Origin: Flavobacterium sangjuense
GTDB lineage: Bacteria > Bacteroidota > Bacteroidia > Flavobacteriales > Flavobacteriaceae
Length of the DNA: 64,000 bases
Assembly: GCF_004797125.1 (NCBI RefSeq)
Contig: NZ_CP038810.1
Location: forward strand, 1,612,001 to 1,676,000
Reading direction: 5' to 3'
Below are positions 27,670-36,512 of this stretch, piece by piece. Under the pieces are notes generated by a model that saw only the letters and a list, made by a program, of their open reading frames with translations, searched no databases and had not been told where the DNA came from. A program made the translations under genes and the position numbers. Position 1 is the first letter of the stretch; each line of letters starts with the position of its first letter.

Positions 27670-28410
27670 TTAAAACGTTAGTTTCTTTTTACGAAGTTCA
27701 AAGTTTTGTCCGAGATATACTTTTCTTACCATTTCGTCAGCAGCTAATTCTTCCGGAACTCCGGCTTTCAGAATTCCACCTTCAAACATTAAGTATGTTT
27801 TATCCGTAATAGCCAAAGTTTCCTGAACGTTGTGATCGGTAATTAAGATTCCGATGTTTTTATTTTTTAACTGTGCTACAATTCGCTGAATATCTTCAAC
27901 AGCTACAGGGTCAACGCCTGCGAATGGTTCATCAAGTAGAATAAATTTCGGATCCGTAGCCAAAGCTCTCGCGATTTCGGTTCGTCGCCTTTCACCACCG
28001 GAAAGTAAATCGCCACGATTGGTTCTGATATGCTCCAGACTAAACTCGGCAATCAGGCTTTCCATTTTGGCTATTTGCTCTTGTTTGGTGTAATTGGTTA
28101 ATTGCAAAACACTCAAAATATTATCTTCGATGCTCAACTTTCTGAAAACTGAAGCTTCCTGCGCCAAATAACCAATTCCGTGTTGGGCACGTTTGTACAT
28201 TGGAAATTCCGTGATATTCATGTCATCCAAATAGATATTACCTGAATTTGGTTTAACCAATCCAACAATCATATAGAACGAAGTTGTTTTTCCGGCGCCA
28301 TTCGGACCCAAAAGCCCCACGATTTCACCTTGATTTACTTCTACAGAAATGCCTTTTACGACACTTCGGCCTTTATAGGTTTTGACTAAATTTTCGGCTC
28401 TTAACTTCAT
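27670..28410 (-). CDS. lptB: LPS export ABC transporter ATP-binding protein
   Basis: The ATPase of the LptB2FG complex, which extracts LPS from the inner membrane and drives its transport to the outer membrane. The 246-residue protein has Walker A GPNGAGKT (35-42), the [14 protein letters not shown]-loop segment typical of LptB, signature LLSGGERRR, Walker [14 protein letters not shown] and switch ITDHN. Membrane partners LptF and LptG are not in the window. The upstream 123-bp spacer carries two short tandem repeat arrays, one ending 6 bp before the ATG. Confidence 0.93.
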   Translation of the reverse strand: MKLRAENLVKTYKGRSVVKGISVEVNQGEIVGLLGPNGAGKTTSFYMIVGLVKPNSGNIYLDDMNITEFPMYKRAQHGIGYLAQEASVFRKLSIEDNILSVLQLTNYTKQEQIAKMESLIAEFSLEHIRTNRGDLLSGGERRRTEIARALATDPKFILLDEPFAGVDPVAVEDIQRIVAQLKNKNIGILITDHNVQETLAITDKTYLMFEGGILKAGVPEELAADEMVRKVYLGQNFELRKKKLTF

Positions 28411-28416
28411 GTTTGA

Positions 28417-28448
28417 GGTTCTAAGGTTCTAAGTAACTAAGGTACTAA
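28417..28448. repeat. Tandem array of four 8-bp units upstream of lptB
   Basis: The units are GGTTCTAA, GGTTCTAA, GTAACTAA and GGTACTAA on the plus strand. They form a gap-free 32-bp array that begins 6 bp before the lptB start codon. On the transcribed strand the units read TTAG-N4. The same spacer holds a second array with a different unit and period. Confidence 0.8.
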
Positions 28449-28514
28449 GTTTTATTTAATGCAAATAAACAAAATCCATTTGCTTGATTTATCGTTTTAA
28501 CTTCAATTTTGGAA

Positions 28515-28542
28515 ACTGATTACTAAATACTGATTACTGACC
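28515..28542. repeat. Tandem array of four 7-bp units at the end of the CMD gene
   Basis: The units are ACTGATT, ACTAAAT, ACTGATT and ACTGACC. The array covers the stop codon of the carboxymuconolactone decarboxylase-family gene, so its last two codons are written in the repeat. It looks like a repeat that invaded or grew at the gene end. Confidence 0.75.
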
Positions 28543-28884
28543 ACTTTCCTCTAACGCTTCCCAAAATTCATAAGCTCTTCTCAGGTGCGGAATTACAATG
28601 GTTCCTCCAACTAAAGTAGCAATTCCCATAGCTTCCATCATTTCTTCTTTGGTGATGCCTTCTTTATAACTTGTTTCCAAATGGTATTTGATGCAATCGT
28701 CACAACGCAATACTGTAGAAGCCACAAGTCCGAGAAGCTCTTTCGTTTTTACATCCAAAGCGCCTTCAGCATAAGCATTGGTATCCAGATTGAAAATTCG
28801 TTTTACAATTTTATTATTGTCTGCCAATAATTTTTCGTTCATTTTTGAACGATAGTCATTAAATTCTTCAACTAGTTTGCTCAT
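28534..28884 (-). CDS. Carboxymuconolactone decarboxylase/AhpD-family protein
   Basis: A small all-helical CMD-fold protein of 116 residues. The AhpD-type redox pair is present as CDDC in LRCDDCIKYHLETS, which favours a peroxidase- or disulfide-related role over decarboxylation. It starts within the end of tatC (17-bp overlap) and so belongs to the kdsD-tatC operon. The C-terminal residues (ESGQ) fall at a 7-bp tandem repeat array. Substrate unknown. Confidence 0.85.
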   Translation of the reverse strand: MSKLVEEFNDYRSKMNEKLLADNNKIVKRIFNLDTNAYAEGALDVKTKELLGLVASTVLRCDDCIKYHLETSYKEGITKEEMMEAMGIATLVGGTIVIPHLRRAYEFWEALEESGQ

Positions 28885-29689
28885 CTTTCTTTTTATTTTT
28901 TTCTACAATTGCTGAAATCCAGATACAGCCTTCATAAATTATCAACATAGGTACAGCAACGGTAACCTGACTTACAACATCCGGAGGCGTTACAATTGCA
29001 GCAATAATCAATATGATTACAATAGCCCATTTTCTGTATTTTCTTAAGAAACTCGGGCCAACTAATCCTAATTTGGTCAGGAAATAAATGATGATTGGCA
29101 ATTCAAAATACAATCCACTGGCAATGACAGCTGTTTTAACCATGCTAACATAGGAATCTATACTAAATTGATTTTTCACAACGCTGCTTATAGAGAATGT
29201 TGCCAGGAAATTTACCGACATTGGAACGATTACAAAATAACCAAAAAGCACACCCAAAAAGAATAGTATCGAAGCTACAAAAATGAAAAGTTTGGCGTTC
29301 TTTTTCTCTTTTTCATACAAGGCCGGACTAATAAATTTCCATAATTCCCAGAGGATATAAGGGAAAGCCAAAATAAAACCTGCGGTGATACAAACCCAGA
29401 CAAAAATATTTACCTGACCTTCCATTTGAGTATTCTGAATAATGAAATTTAGTTCGGTAATACAAATGCTGTCAGCAAAACCAAGGTAATGTGAAGCGTC
29501 ACAAAAGAAACGATAGGTTATAAAACTTGGGTCGGTTGGACCAAAAATTAAATCACTGAAAATATAATCTGCAAAAAAATAGGAAACAATTGCCATGGTG
29601 ACAACGGCAGCCGAACTTCTTACCAACAACCATCTTAACTCTTCAAGATGATCCAGGAATGACATTTCATTAAGTGGTTTCTTTGCCAT
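28868..29689 (-). CDS. tatC: Twin-arginine translocase subunit TatC
   Basis: The receptor subunit of the Tat pathway, which exports folded proteins. The N-terminus MSFLDHLEELRWLL matches the TatC cytoplasmic signature (SHLxELRxRL). Six membrane helices are visible, with the family's FxxxPL-type segments (FPYILWELWKFISPALYEKEKK). A slightly long first periplasmic loop is common in Bacteroidota. TatA is not in the window. The gene shares one base with kdsD and overlaps the CMD gene by 17 bp. Confidence 0.93.
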   Translation of the reverse strand: MAKKPLNEMSFLDHLEELRWLLVRSSAAVVTMAIVSYFFADYIFSDLIFGPTDPSFITYRFFCDASHYLGFADSICITELNFIIQNTQMEGQVNIFVWVCITAGFILAFPYILWELWKFISPALYEKEKKNAKLFIFVASILFFLGVLFGYFVIVPMSVNFLATFSISSVVKNQFSIDSYVSMVKTAVIASGLYFELPIIIYFLTKLGLVGPSFLRKYRKWAIVIILIIAAIVTPPDVVSQVTVAVPMLIIYEGCIWISAIVEKNKKKDEQTS

Positions 29690-30654
29690 TATACAATGCC
29701 TTCTTTTAAAATGTCATGCAAGTGAATTACGCCTTTGTAGTCATCATTATCAACAACCACTAATTGCGTAATTGAAAAATCTTCAAGGATATTCAAGGCA
29801 TCGCTAACCATATCTGTTGATTTTATGGTTTTCGGTTTTTTGGTCATTATCTCCTGTGCTGTCAATCCTGTAATGTTTTCAGTTTTGTTCAACATTCTTC
29901 TGATATCACCATCGGTTATGATTCCAATAACTTTATTATTTTCTACAACAGCAGTAACTCCAAGACGCTTTTCAGATATCTCAATAATTGCATTTTTGAT
30001 AGTCGAATCCGGTGAAACAAGTGGCCTGTGTGTAGTGTCTAACATATCGCCAACACGTAATAACAGTTTTTTGCCCAATGCACCACCAGGATGGTATTTG
30101 GCAAAATCTTCTGCAGTAAAGTTTTTCATTTCCATCAGGCAAACCGCAATCGCATCACCCATTACCAATTGGGCTGTGGTGCTATTGGTCGGAGCCAGAT
30201 TAATTGGGCAAGCTTCGGTTTCGACATACGTATTCAAAACAAAATCGGCTTCCTTTCCTAAAAAGGAAGTCGTATTTCCGGTAATGGCAATTAGTCTATT
30301 TCCGAATCGTTTTAGCAACGGAACCAAAACCTTAATCTCAGGACTGTTGCCACTTTTTGAAATGCAAATCACAACATCGCCAGGTTGCACCATGCCTAAA
30401 TCGCCGTGAATTGCTTCTGAAGCATGAAGAAAAAGGGAAGGAGTTCCGGTTGAGTTTAAAGTCGCCACAATCTTTTGGGCTATGATAGCACTTTTACCAA
30501 TTCCGGTTACAACTAAACGACCTTTTGAATTGTAAATGATTTCGACCGCATTTACAAAATTGTCATCTAAAAATTGGGTTAGCTTGGCTATAGATTCACT
30601 TTCAGACAAAATTGTCTTTTTAGCAGAAGCAAGAATGTTTTCTTTATTTATCAA
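29689..30654 (-). CDS. kdsD: Arabinose-5-phosphate isomerase (KdsD/KpsF)
   Basis: It converts ribulose-5-phosphate to arabinose-5-phosphate, the first step of Kdo synthesis for LPS. The N-terminal SIS domain contains VTGIGKSAIIAQK, CISKSGNSPEI and TNSTTAQLVMGDA. Two CBS domains follow, roughly residues 205-320. The protein has 321 residues, as usual. It is the first gene of an operon with tatC, the CMD gene and lptB, which links LPS precursor synthesis to LPS export. The promoter region is shared with recQ. Confidence 0.9.
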   Translation of the reverse strand: MINKENILASAKKTILSESESIAKLTQFLDDNFVNAVEIIYNSKGRLVVTGIGKSAIIAQKIVATLNSTGTPSLFLHASEAIHGDLGMVQPGDVVICISKSGNSPEIKVLVPLLKRFGNRLIAITGNTTSFLGKEADFVLNTYVETEACPINLAPTNSTTAQLVMGDAIAVCLMEMKNFTAEDFAKYHPGGALGKKLLLRVGDMLDTTHRPLVSPDSTIKNAIIEISEKRLGVTAVVENNKVIGIITDGDIRRMLNKTENITGLTAQEIMTKKPKTIKSTDMVSDALNILEDFSITQLVVVDNDDYKGVIHLHDILKEGIV

Positions 30655-30701
30655 AATTGTAACAATATAAAATTTGTATGTATAAAAGAAAGTCTTATCT
30701 T

Positions 30702-30709
30702 TATGTTTG
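30702..30709 (+). promoter_or_regulatory. Putative -7 element for recQ
   Basis: TATGTTTG fits TAnnTTTG, 31 bp before the recQ start codon. It abuts a minus-strand TAAATTTG, making a TTTGCAAA centre. The nearest TTTG upstream is 25 bp away, longer than ideal. Confidence 0.45.
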
Positions 30710-30717
30710 CAAATTTA
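30710..30717 (-). promoter_or_regulatory. Putative -7 element for the kdsD operon
   Basis: The minus strand reads TAAATTTG, directly abutting the recQ element. Each promoter would start transcription inside the other's -7 box, so simultaneous use seems unlikely. No clear -33 box was found. Confidence 0.4.
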
Positions 30718-30740
30718 TGTAAAAATACCATTAACAGAGA

Positions 30741-32936
30741 ATGAATTTAAACGAAATTGACATTCACAAAGAATTAAAAAAATATTTTGGTTTCAACCAA
30801 TTTAAAGGATTACAAGAACAAGTTATAAAAAGTATTATTACTCGAAATAATACTTTTGTTATAATGCCTACAGGTGGCGGAAAGTCATTGTGTTATCAGT
30901 TGCCTGCTTTGATTCAGGAAGGAACCGCAATCGTGGTTTCGCCGCTTATTGCTTTAATGAAAAATCAAGTGGATGCGATACGAAGTTTGTCTTCTGAAAA
31001 TGGTATCGCTCATGTGTTGAATTCGTCTCTTACCAAAACAGAAATTAATCAAGTTAAAAAAGATATTACCTCAGGAGTTACCAAATTATTATACGTAGCC
31101 CCGGAATCACTAACCAAAGAAGAGTATGTAGAATTTCTTCAAAATGTAAAAATCTCTTTTGTTGCCATAGACGAAGCACACTGTATTTCAGAATGGGGAC
31201 ATGATTTCAGACCAGAATATCGAAATTTAAAAGCCATTATCAAACTAATTGGAGATGTTCCGGTTATTGGTTTGACCGCAACGGCGACTCCAAAAGTGCA
31301 GGAAGACATTCTTAAAAATCTGGATATGTCAGATGCAGTCACTTTTAAGGCATCCTTCAATCGTCCTAATTTATTTTATGAAGTACGTACCAAAACAAAA
31401 AATATAGAATCGGATATCATTCGTTTTATAAAACAACATAAAGGAAAATCCGGAATTATATATTGTTTGAGCCGGAAGAAGGTTGAAGAAATTGCAGAAG
31501 TATTGCAGGTAAACGGAATTTCTGCTGTACCGTATCACGCAGGTTTGGATGCTAAAACCAGAGCCAAACATCAGGACATGTTTCTTATGGAAGATGTTGA
31601 TGTGGTCGTAGCCACCATAGCATTCGGAATGGGAATCGATAAACCGGACGTTCGTTTTGTAATCCATCATGATATTCCGAAATCACTGGAAAGTTATTAT
31701 CAGGAAACGGGTCGAGGCGGAAGAGATGGAGGCGAAGGTCATTGTTTGGCTTACTATTCGTATAAAGATGTCGAAAAATTAGAAAAATTCATGTCGGGTA
31801 AACCGGTGGCTGAGCAGGAAATTGGGTTTGCTTTGCTACAGGAAGTTGTCGCTTATGCTGAAACTTCGATGTCCCGTCGTAAATTCTTATTGCATTATTT
31901 CGGAGAAGAATTTGACAGCGAAACTGGTGAAGGTGCCGATATGGATGACAATGTCCGCAATCCGAAAACAAAAATCGAAGCACAGGATCAAGTCAAGTTG
32001 CTTTTGGAAATTGTTAGAGACACTAAGCATTTGTATAAATCAAAAGAAATATGCTTTACGCTTATCGGAAGAGTGAATGCTATGATTAAGGCGCACAGAA
32101 CCGATTCGCAAACTTTTTTTGGAAAGGGAAGCAAATTCGAAGAGCGTTATTGGATGGCATTGATTCGACAAGTGCTGGTTGCAGGTCTTTTGACAAAAGA
32201 TATTGAAACCTATGGTATTTTAAAAGTATCAGAGAAAGGACATGAGTTTATCAAAAATCCAACATCGTTTATGATGTCGGAAGATCATGAATATAATGAA
32301 GCAGAAGACGATGCAATAGTAACAGCATCTAAAGCCGGTGGCACTGCAGATGAAGCTTTGATGGCGATGTTGCGTGAGTTGCGTAAAAAAGTAGCTAAGA
32401 AATTGGGTGTTCCGCCATTTGTAGTTTTTCAGGATCCATCGTTAGAAGATATGGCCTTGAAATATCCAATTACCATTGACGAGTTGACCAATACACATGG
32501 AGTTGGTGAAGGAAAAGCAAAAAAATACGGAAAAGAATTCGTCGATTTGATTGAGCGCTATGTTGAAGATAACGACATCATTCGCCCAGACGATTTAGTG
32601 GTAAAATCTACCGGAGCGAATTCGGCTAATAAACTATACATCATCCAAAACATTGACCGAAAACTGTCGCTTGAAGATATAGCCAAAGCCAAAGGATTTA
32701 CAATGGATAATTTGTTGAAAGAAATGGAGCAAATAGTCTATTCCGGAACCAAATTAAATATCAGTTATTGGGTAAATGAAATCCTTGACGAAGAACAACA
32801 GGAAGAAATTCATGACTATTTTATGGAATCAGAATCAGATAAAATAGAAGATGCCTTAAAGGAGTTTGATGGCGATTATGATATCGAAGAATTGCGTCTG
32901 ATGCGAATAAAATTTATAAGCGAAGTAGCGAATTAA
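30741..32936 (+). CDS. recQ: ATP-dependent DNA helicase RecQ
   Basis: A 3'-5' helicase of the RecQ family, 731 residues, acting in recombination and replication-fork repair. Walker A is PTGGGKS (43-49) and the DEAH box lies at 144-147 followed by CISEWGHDFRPEY, the RecQ aromatic-rich loop. Motif VI is QETGRGGRDG. An RQC part and an HRDC domain (about 540-620, LRELRKKVAKKLGVPPFVVF) follow, and a further C-terminal winged-helix-like region carries the length beyond E. coli RecQ (about 610). Zinc-binding cysteines of the RQC domain seem absent. Confidence 0.93.
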   Translation: MNLNEIDIHKELKKYFGFNQFKGLQEQVIKSIITRNNTFVIMPTGGGKSLCYQLPALIQEGTAIVVSPLIALMKNQVDAIRSLSSENGIAHVLNSSLTKTEINQVKKDITSGVTKLLYVAPESLTKEEYVEFLQNVKISFVAIDEAHCISEWGHDFRPEYRNLKAIIKLIGDVPVIGLTATATPKVQEDILKNLDMSDAVTFKASFNRPNLFYEVRTKTKNIESDIIRFIKQHKGKSGIIYCLSRKKVEEIAEVLQVNGISAVPYHAGLDAKTRAKHQDMFLMEDVDVVVATIAFGMGIDKPDVRFVIHHDIPKSLESYYQETGRGGRDGGEGHCLAYYSYKDVEKLEKFMSGKPVAEQEIGFALLQEVVAYAETSMSRRKFLLHYFGEEFDSETGEGADMDDNVRNPKTKIEAQDQVKLLLEIVRDTKHLYKSKEICFTLIGRVNAMIKAHRTDSQTFFGKGSKFEERYWMALIRQVLVAGLLTKDIETYGILKVSEKGHEFIKNPTSFMMSEDHEYNEAEDDAIVTASKAGGTADEALMAMLRELRKKVAKKLGVPPFVVFQDPSLEDMALKYPITIDELTNTHGVGEGKAKKYGKEFVDLIERYVEDNDIIRPDDLVVKSTGANSANKLYIIQNIDRKLSLEDIAKAKGFTMDNLLKEMEQIVYSGTKLNISYWVNEILDEEQQEEIHDYFMESESDKIEDALKEFDGDYDIEELRLMRIKFISEVAN

Positions 32937-32961
32937 AGAGAGGTGAGAGCTTCTCTTTTTT
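32935..32961. terminator. Terminator after recQ
   Basis: AAAGAGA (32935-32941) pairs with TCTCTTT (32952-32958) around a 10-nt loop, followed by a T-run. It overlaps the recQ stop codon and the 3' end of the convergent small gene. Confidence 0.7.
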
Positions 32962-33199
32962 ATTCAGCATAAATTTCTCCACGATGTGGTTTTAAAGTAT
33001 CTCTAACAGAAATCATATTCTCATCTGTTACGACCATAAAAGCAATGGCATGTAGTTCGTTTTTGATTTCAAAACCGGTAATGTTTATCGGAAATTTTTC
33101 AATGGCGATGTATTCTTTTAAATGAATTTCGTGATGTTCTGCAGTTTTGGCTGAGGCTTCTCCACGAAAATCCCAAATTAGTTTTATTTGTCTGGACAT
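32960..33199 (-). CDS. Small conserved-looking hypothetical protein
   Basis: A 79-residue soluble protein beginning MSRQIKLIWDFRGEASAKTAEHH and rich in charged residues, with no signal peptide or membrane segment. I recognise no named family. Features favouring a real gene are an ATG start, a bounded position between a terminator and a divergent gene, and a balanced alpha/beta-like composition. The three His residues near positions 22-26 might bind a metal, but that is only a guess. Confidence 0.65.
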   Translation of the reverse strand: MSRQIKLIWDFRGEASAKTAEHHEIHLKEYIAIEKFPINITGFEIKNELHAIAFMVVTDENMISVRDTLKPHRGEIYAE

Positions 33200-33244
33200 C
33201 TCGTTAAAATTTTAAAAATCAGTAGTTTAATTCGTAAAAAATAA

Positions 33245-33252
33245 TACTTTTG
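33245..33252 (+). promoter_or_regulatory. Putative -7 element for the T9SS-secreted protein
   Basis: TACTTTTG fits TAnnTTTG, 25 bp before the start codon at 33278. No TTTG -33 box is found at the normal distance. Confidence 0.45.
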
Positions 33253-33277
33253 CTTTCGTCAAACTAAACAAAAAATC

Positions 33278-34807
33278 ATGAAGCAAAAGTACATTCTTTT
33301 TATCTTGTTTTCCTTATTTGTTTTTAAAGGAAATGCCCAAAGCAATTACGCTGTAAATTCAATTCCATTTCAACCATATTCAGGAACATTGTCGCCATTA
33401 ACAACAGCTGATGACATCTATTCACCGGTAATAACTATGCCGTTTAGTTTCGATTTTTACGGAAACAGTTATACTCAGTTTGTCGTTAGTACCAACGGAT
33501 ATGTTGATTTTAGAACATCATTAGCGGGTCAGTACTCACCTTGGAATGTCGTATATACCATTCCAAATGCTGGATTTGGAACCAAAAATTCCATTTTAGG
33601 ATGCTATGAAGACTTAAATAATAATAGTACTGGCGCTATCGGAACCATAACTAGCGGAGTTTATGGAACAGCACCTTACAGAAAATTTGTAGTTTATTTT
33701 AACAATCAACCTCATTTTCAGTGCAATAGTACAGTTGCGTTGAGCTCTTCTCAAATCATTTTGAGTGAAACCACCAATATAATTGATGTGCAGGTAATTA
33801 ATAGGACACCATGTTTAGCCTGGCAACAAGGTAGAGGTGTGATTGGTTTAGTTAACCTTGATGGAACTCAAGCCATAGCGCCACCGGGAAGAAACACAGG
33901 AAACTGGAGTGCAAACCAGGAAGCTTGGCGTTTCTATCGTCCAGGATATTATCCAAGCTATTCTTTTGTGCGTTGTGATGATGATTCAGATTCATTTGTA
34001 ACGTTTGATTTAACTGTGGCAGCAAATGATTTATCACCTGCTAATCCTTCTGCCATATCTTTTTTCGAGGATAATGCATTGACAATTCCGGTTGCAAATC
34101 CAACAGCCTATATAAATACTTCAAATCCAAGAACGGTTTATGCCAGCGGAAATGGAGCGATAAGATCAGTTATTCTAAGTGTTATCGATTGTAGTATTGA
34201 TGCTGATAGTGACAGCGTACCTTCGGCAACAGAGGATGTAAATAATGACACCAATTTGGCTAATGATGATACTGATTTAGACGGAATTCCAAATTATTTA
34301 GACAATGATGACGATGGTGATTTGGTGTTAACCAGCGTAGAATATGTTTTTGCCAGAGTCAATCCGCGTCAGGTAAATGTTATTTTAGATACTGATTTAG
34401 ACGGAATTCCAAATTATTTGGATAACGATGATGATGGAGATGGTTTGTTAACCTGGAGAGAAGACTACAATCACGATGGAAATCCGGGTAACGATGATAC
34501 TAACAGCAGTGGTACTGCTGATTATCTTGAATCTTCAGTAGCTTTGGGTGTGACGCCTGTTAGCATAGACAATAACAGTATAAAAGTATTCCCAAATCCG
34601 GCAACTAATGTGCTGAATATTCAAAATAATACTGATGATACTAACGCTTCGATAGAAATTTATTCCATCAGTGGAGCCAAAGTAAAATCATTAAAAACAA
34701 CACAAGCATTGACAACAATCGCTGTTTCGGATTTGCAAAGCGGTGTTTATTTTGTCAAAGTAACAATGAACAACCAAGTGGGTAATTATAAATTCATTAA
34801 GAACTAA
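33278..34807 (+). CDS. Secreted protein with Asp-rich repeats and T9SS sorting domain
   Basis: A 509-residue exported protein. It has a signal peptide (about 20 residues, ending GNAQS), then a beta-rich region with the FSFDFYGNSYTQFVVSTNGYVDF motif common in gliding-group surface proteins. Two Asp-rich, thrombospondin type-3-like calcium-binding repeats (DTDLDGIPNYLDNDDDGD) lie at about residues 330-400. The last 75 residues form a type A T9SS sorting domain (VFPNPATNVLNI ... YKFIKN). The protein should cross the outer membrane through T9SS and be anchored or released. A terminator follows. Confidence 0.88.
   Translation: MKQKYILFILFSLFVFKGNAQSNYAVNSIPFQPYSGTLSPLTTADDIYSPVITMPFSFDFYGNSYTQFVVSTNGYVDFRTSLAGQYSPWNVVYTIPNAGFGTKNSILGCYEDLNNNSTGAIGTITSGVYGTAPYRKFVVYFNNQPHFQCNSTVALSSSQIILSETTNIIDVQVINRTPCLAWQQGRGVIGLVNLDGTQAIAPPGRNTGNWSANQEAWRFYRPGYYPSYSFVRCDDDSDSFVTFDLTVAANDLSPANPSAISFFEDNALTIPVANPTAYINTSNPRTVYASGNGAIRSVILSVIDCSIDADSDSVPSATEDVNNDTNLANDDTDLDGIPNYLDNDDDGDLVLTSVEYVFARVNPRQVNVILDTDLDGIPNYLDNDDDGDGLLTWREDYNHDGNPGNDDTNSSGTADYLESSVALGVTPVSIDNNSIKVFPNPATNVLNIQNNTDDTNASIEIYSISGAKVKSLKTTQALTTIAVSDLQSGVYFVKVTMNNQVGNYKFIKN
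34271..34440 (+). repeat. Direct repeat with 120-bp period coding for Asp-rich motifs
   Basis: Bases 34271-34320 and 34391-34440 are near-identical 50-bp copies, exactly 120 bp (40 codons) apart. The first 29 bases are the same in both. They code for the two TDLDGIPNYLDNDDDGD-type motifs and suggest recent duplication or gene conversion. Confidence 0.85.
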
Positions 34808-34842
34808 TTTGAACTGCTACTGGCAGTCCTCCTCTTAATATC

Positions 34843-34872
34843 AAAGGTTTGGCGAAAGCTGAACCTTTTTTA
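34843..34872 (+). terminator. Terminator after the T9SS-secreted protein gene
   Basis: AAAGGTT (34843-34849) pairs with AACCTTT (34862-34868), with an inner GC/GC pair around a GAAA loop, followed by T residues. It lies 36 bp after the stop codon. Confidence 0.82.
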
Positions 34873-34902
34873 TTTGTACTAACTTTCATTTGATTATTTT
34901 TG
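34873..34902 (+). promoter_or_regulatory. Bacteroidota-type promoter for the FAD oxidoreductase
   Basis: TTTG (34873-34876), an 18-bp spacer and TATTTTTG (34895-34902) match the -33/-7 consensus closely. The promoter begins where the preceding terminator ends. The start codon is 17 bp after the -7 box. Confidence 0.7.
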
Positions 34903-34918
34903 CCAAACAAATCAAACT

Positions 34919-36481
34919 ATGCCACAAGAACTCCAACTTCAAGTTTCACCCGAAATAGCAGCTAACGAAAGTTTGCTCTATGAACACGTGGCGCAATTAG
35001 TTCGGGTTTCTACAAAATTGGTTCATAAAGTTGTAATTCTGAAACGTTCTATTGATGCGCGTCAAAAATCTATTAAAGTCAATCTTAAAGTTTCGGTTTA
35101 TTTAATAGATGAAAAATATACCGAACAAAAAATCGAACTTCCCAATTATGAAAATGTTTCCAATAAACAGGAAGTAATCATTGTTGGTGCTGGTCCGGCC
35201 GGACTTTTCGCAGCTTTGCAATTAATAGAATTAGGTTTAAAACCAATAATTATCGAACGCGGAAAAGATGTTCGTGGTCGTCGTCGCGATTTGAAAGCCA
35301 TCAATGTTGACCATATTGTCAATGAAGATTCAAATTATTGTTTTGGTGAAGGCGGCGCAGGAACCTATTCTGATGGGAAATTATATACGCGTTCCAAAAA
35401 ACGTGGTGATGTTGACAGAATTCTGCAGTTGTTAGTTGGTTTTGGTGCTACGCCCGATATCTTAGTCGAAGCGCATCCGCATATCGGGACCAATAAATTA
35501 CCGCAAATCATTCAGGACATTCGGGAGAAAATTATCGAATGTGGCGGAAAAGTGTTGTTTGAAACCAGAGTGACTGATTTCGTTATTAAAAACAATGAAA
35601 TGCAAGGCGTTGTTACTCAAAATGGCGATACAATTTCGGCCAATAAACTAATTTTAGCAACCGGACATTCGGCTCGTGATATATTTGAATTACTAGATAA
35701 GAAAAAGATTTTTATCGAAGCAAAACCTTTTGCATTAGGCGTTCGTGCGGAACATCCTCAGGAATTGATTGATAGAATTCAATACAGTTGCGATTTTCGT
35801 GGAGACTATTTACCACCTGCACCATATTCCATTGTGAAGCAGGTTAATGGTCGCGGAATGTATTCGTTTTGTATGTGTCCCGGTGGCGTAATTGCACCTT
35901 GTGCTACAAGTCCGGGAGAGGTAGTAACCAATGGTTGGTCACCATCTAAACGAGATCAGGCGACAGCCAATTCGGGTATTGTGGTCGAATTAAAACTAGA
36001 AGATTTTAAACCCTTTGCCAAATTCGGAGCTTTAGCAGGAATGGAATTCCAGAAAAGCATCGAACAAAAAGCCTGGCATTTGGCTGGAGAGACACAAAGA
36101 GTTCCGGCACAGCGAATGATTGATTTTACCAGAAGTAAAGTGTCGGAATCAATTCCAAAAACATCTTATGTTCCGGGAACAACTTCAGTTGAAATGGGAC
36201 AGGTTTCCCCTGGCTTTTTAACCCAAATTATGCGGGAAGGCTTTATTGAATTTGGAAAAGCAATTCGTGGTTATATGACTAATGATGCTATTCTTCATGC
36301 ACCGGAAAGCAGAACTTCCTCACCGGTACGCATTCCGCGTGACAACGAAACTTTGGAACATACACAAATCAAAGGTTTGTATCCTTGTGGAGAAGGTGCC
36401 GGATTTGCAGGTGGAATTATTTCTGCCGCTATTGACGGTGAAAAATGTGCCTTGAAAATTGCACAAAGTCTCTCAAAATAA
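34919..36481 (+). CDS. FAD-dependent dehydrogenase, COG2509 family
   Basis: A 520-residue flavoprotein. About 85 N-terminal residues of alpha/beta character precede the dinucleotide fold (VIIVGAGPAGLFAALQLIE, about 88-106) with ERGKDVRGRRRD and FGEGGAGTYSDGKLYTR. ATGHSARD and the C-terminal PCGEGAGFAGGIISAAIDG complete the FAD site. This is the widely conserved uncharacterised COG2509 group; substrate and physiological role are unknown. It appears monocistronic, with its own promoter. Confidence 0.85.
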   Translation: MPQELQLQVSPEIAANESLLYEHVAQLVRVSTKLVHKVVILKRSIDARQKSIKVNLKVSVYLIDEKYTEQKIELPNYENVSNKQEVIIVGAGPAGLFAALQLIELGLKPIIIERGKDVRGRRRDLKAINVDHIVNEDSNYCFGEGGAGTYSDGKLYTRSKKRGDVDRILQLLVGFGATPDILVEAHPHIGTNKLPQIIQDIREKIIECGGKVLFETRVTDFVIKNNEMQGVVTQNGDTISANKLILATGHSARDIFELLDKKKIFIEAKPFALGVRAEHPQELIDRIQYSCDFRGDYLPPAPYSIVKQVNGRGMYSFCMCPGGVIAPCATSPGEVVTNGWSPSKRDQATANSGIVVELKLEDFKPFAKFGALAGMEFQKSIEQKAWHLAGETQRVPAQRMIDFTRSKVSESIPKTSYVPGTTSVEMGQVSPGFLTQIMREGFIEFGKAIRGYMTNDAILHAPESRTSSPVRIPRDNETLEHTQIKGLYPCGEGAGFAGGIISAAIDGEKCALKIAQSLSK

Positions 36482-36512
36482 AGTAAATTTCATTTTTGTT
36501 TTTTAAAAAGTA

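Noticed and set aside
29825..30409. Open frame of 194 codons on plus, antisense to kdsD
   Set aside because: It lies wholly within kdsD, whose SIS and CBS motifs are clear. The antisense product has no family features and no promoter.
33278..34807. Adhesin or phage tail protein
   Set aside because: The T9SS sorting tail and Asp-rich repeats explain it as an ordinary flavobacterial exported protein; no phage genes are near.
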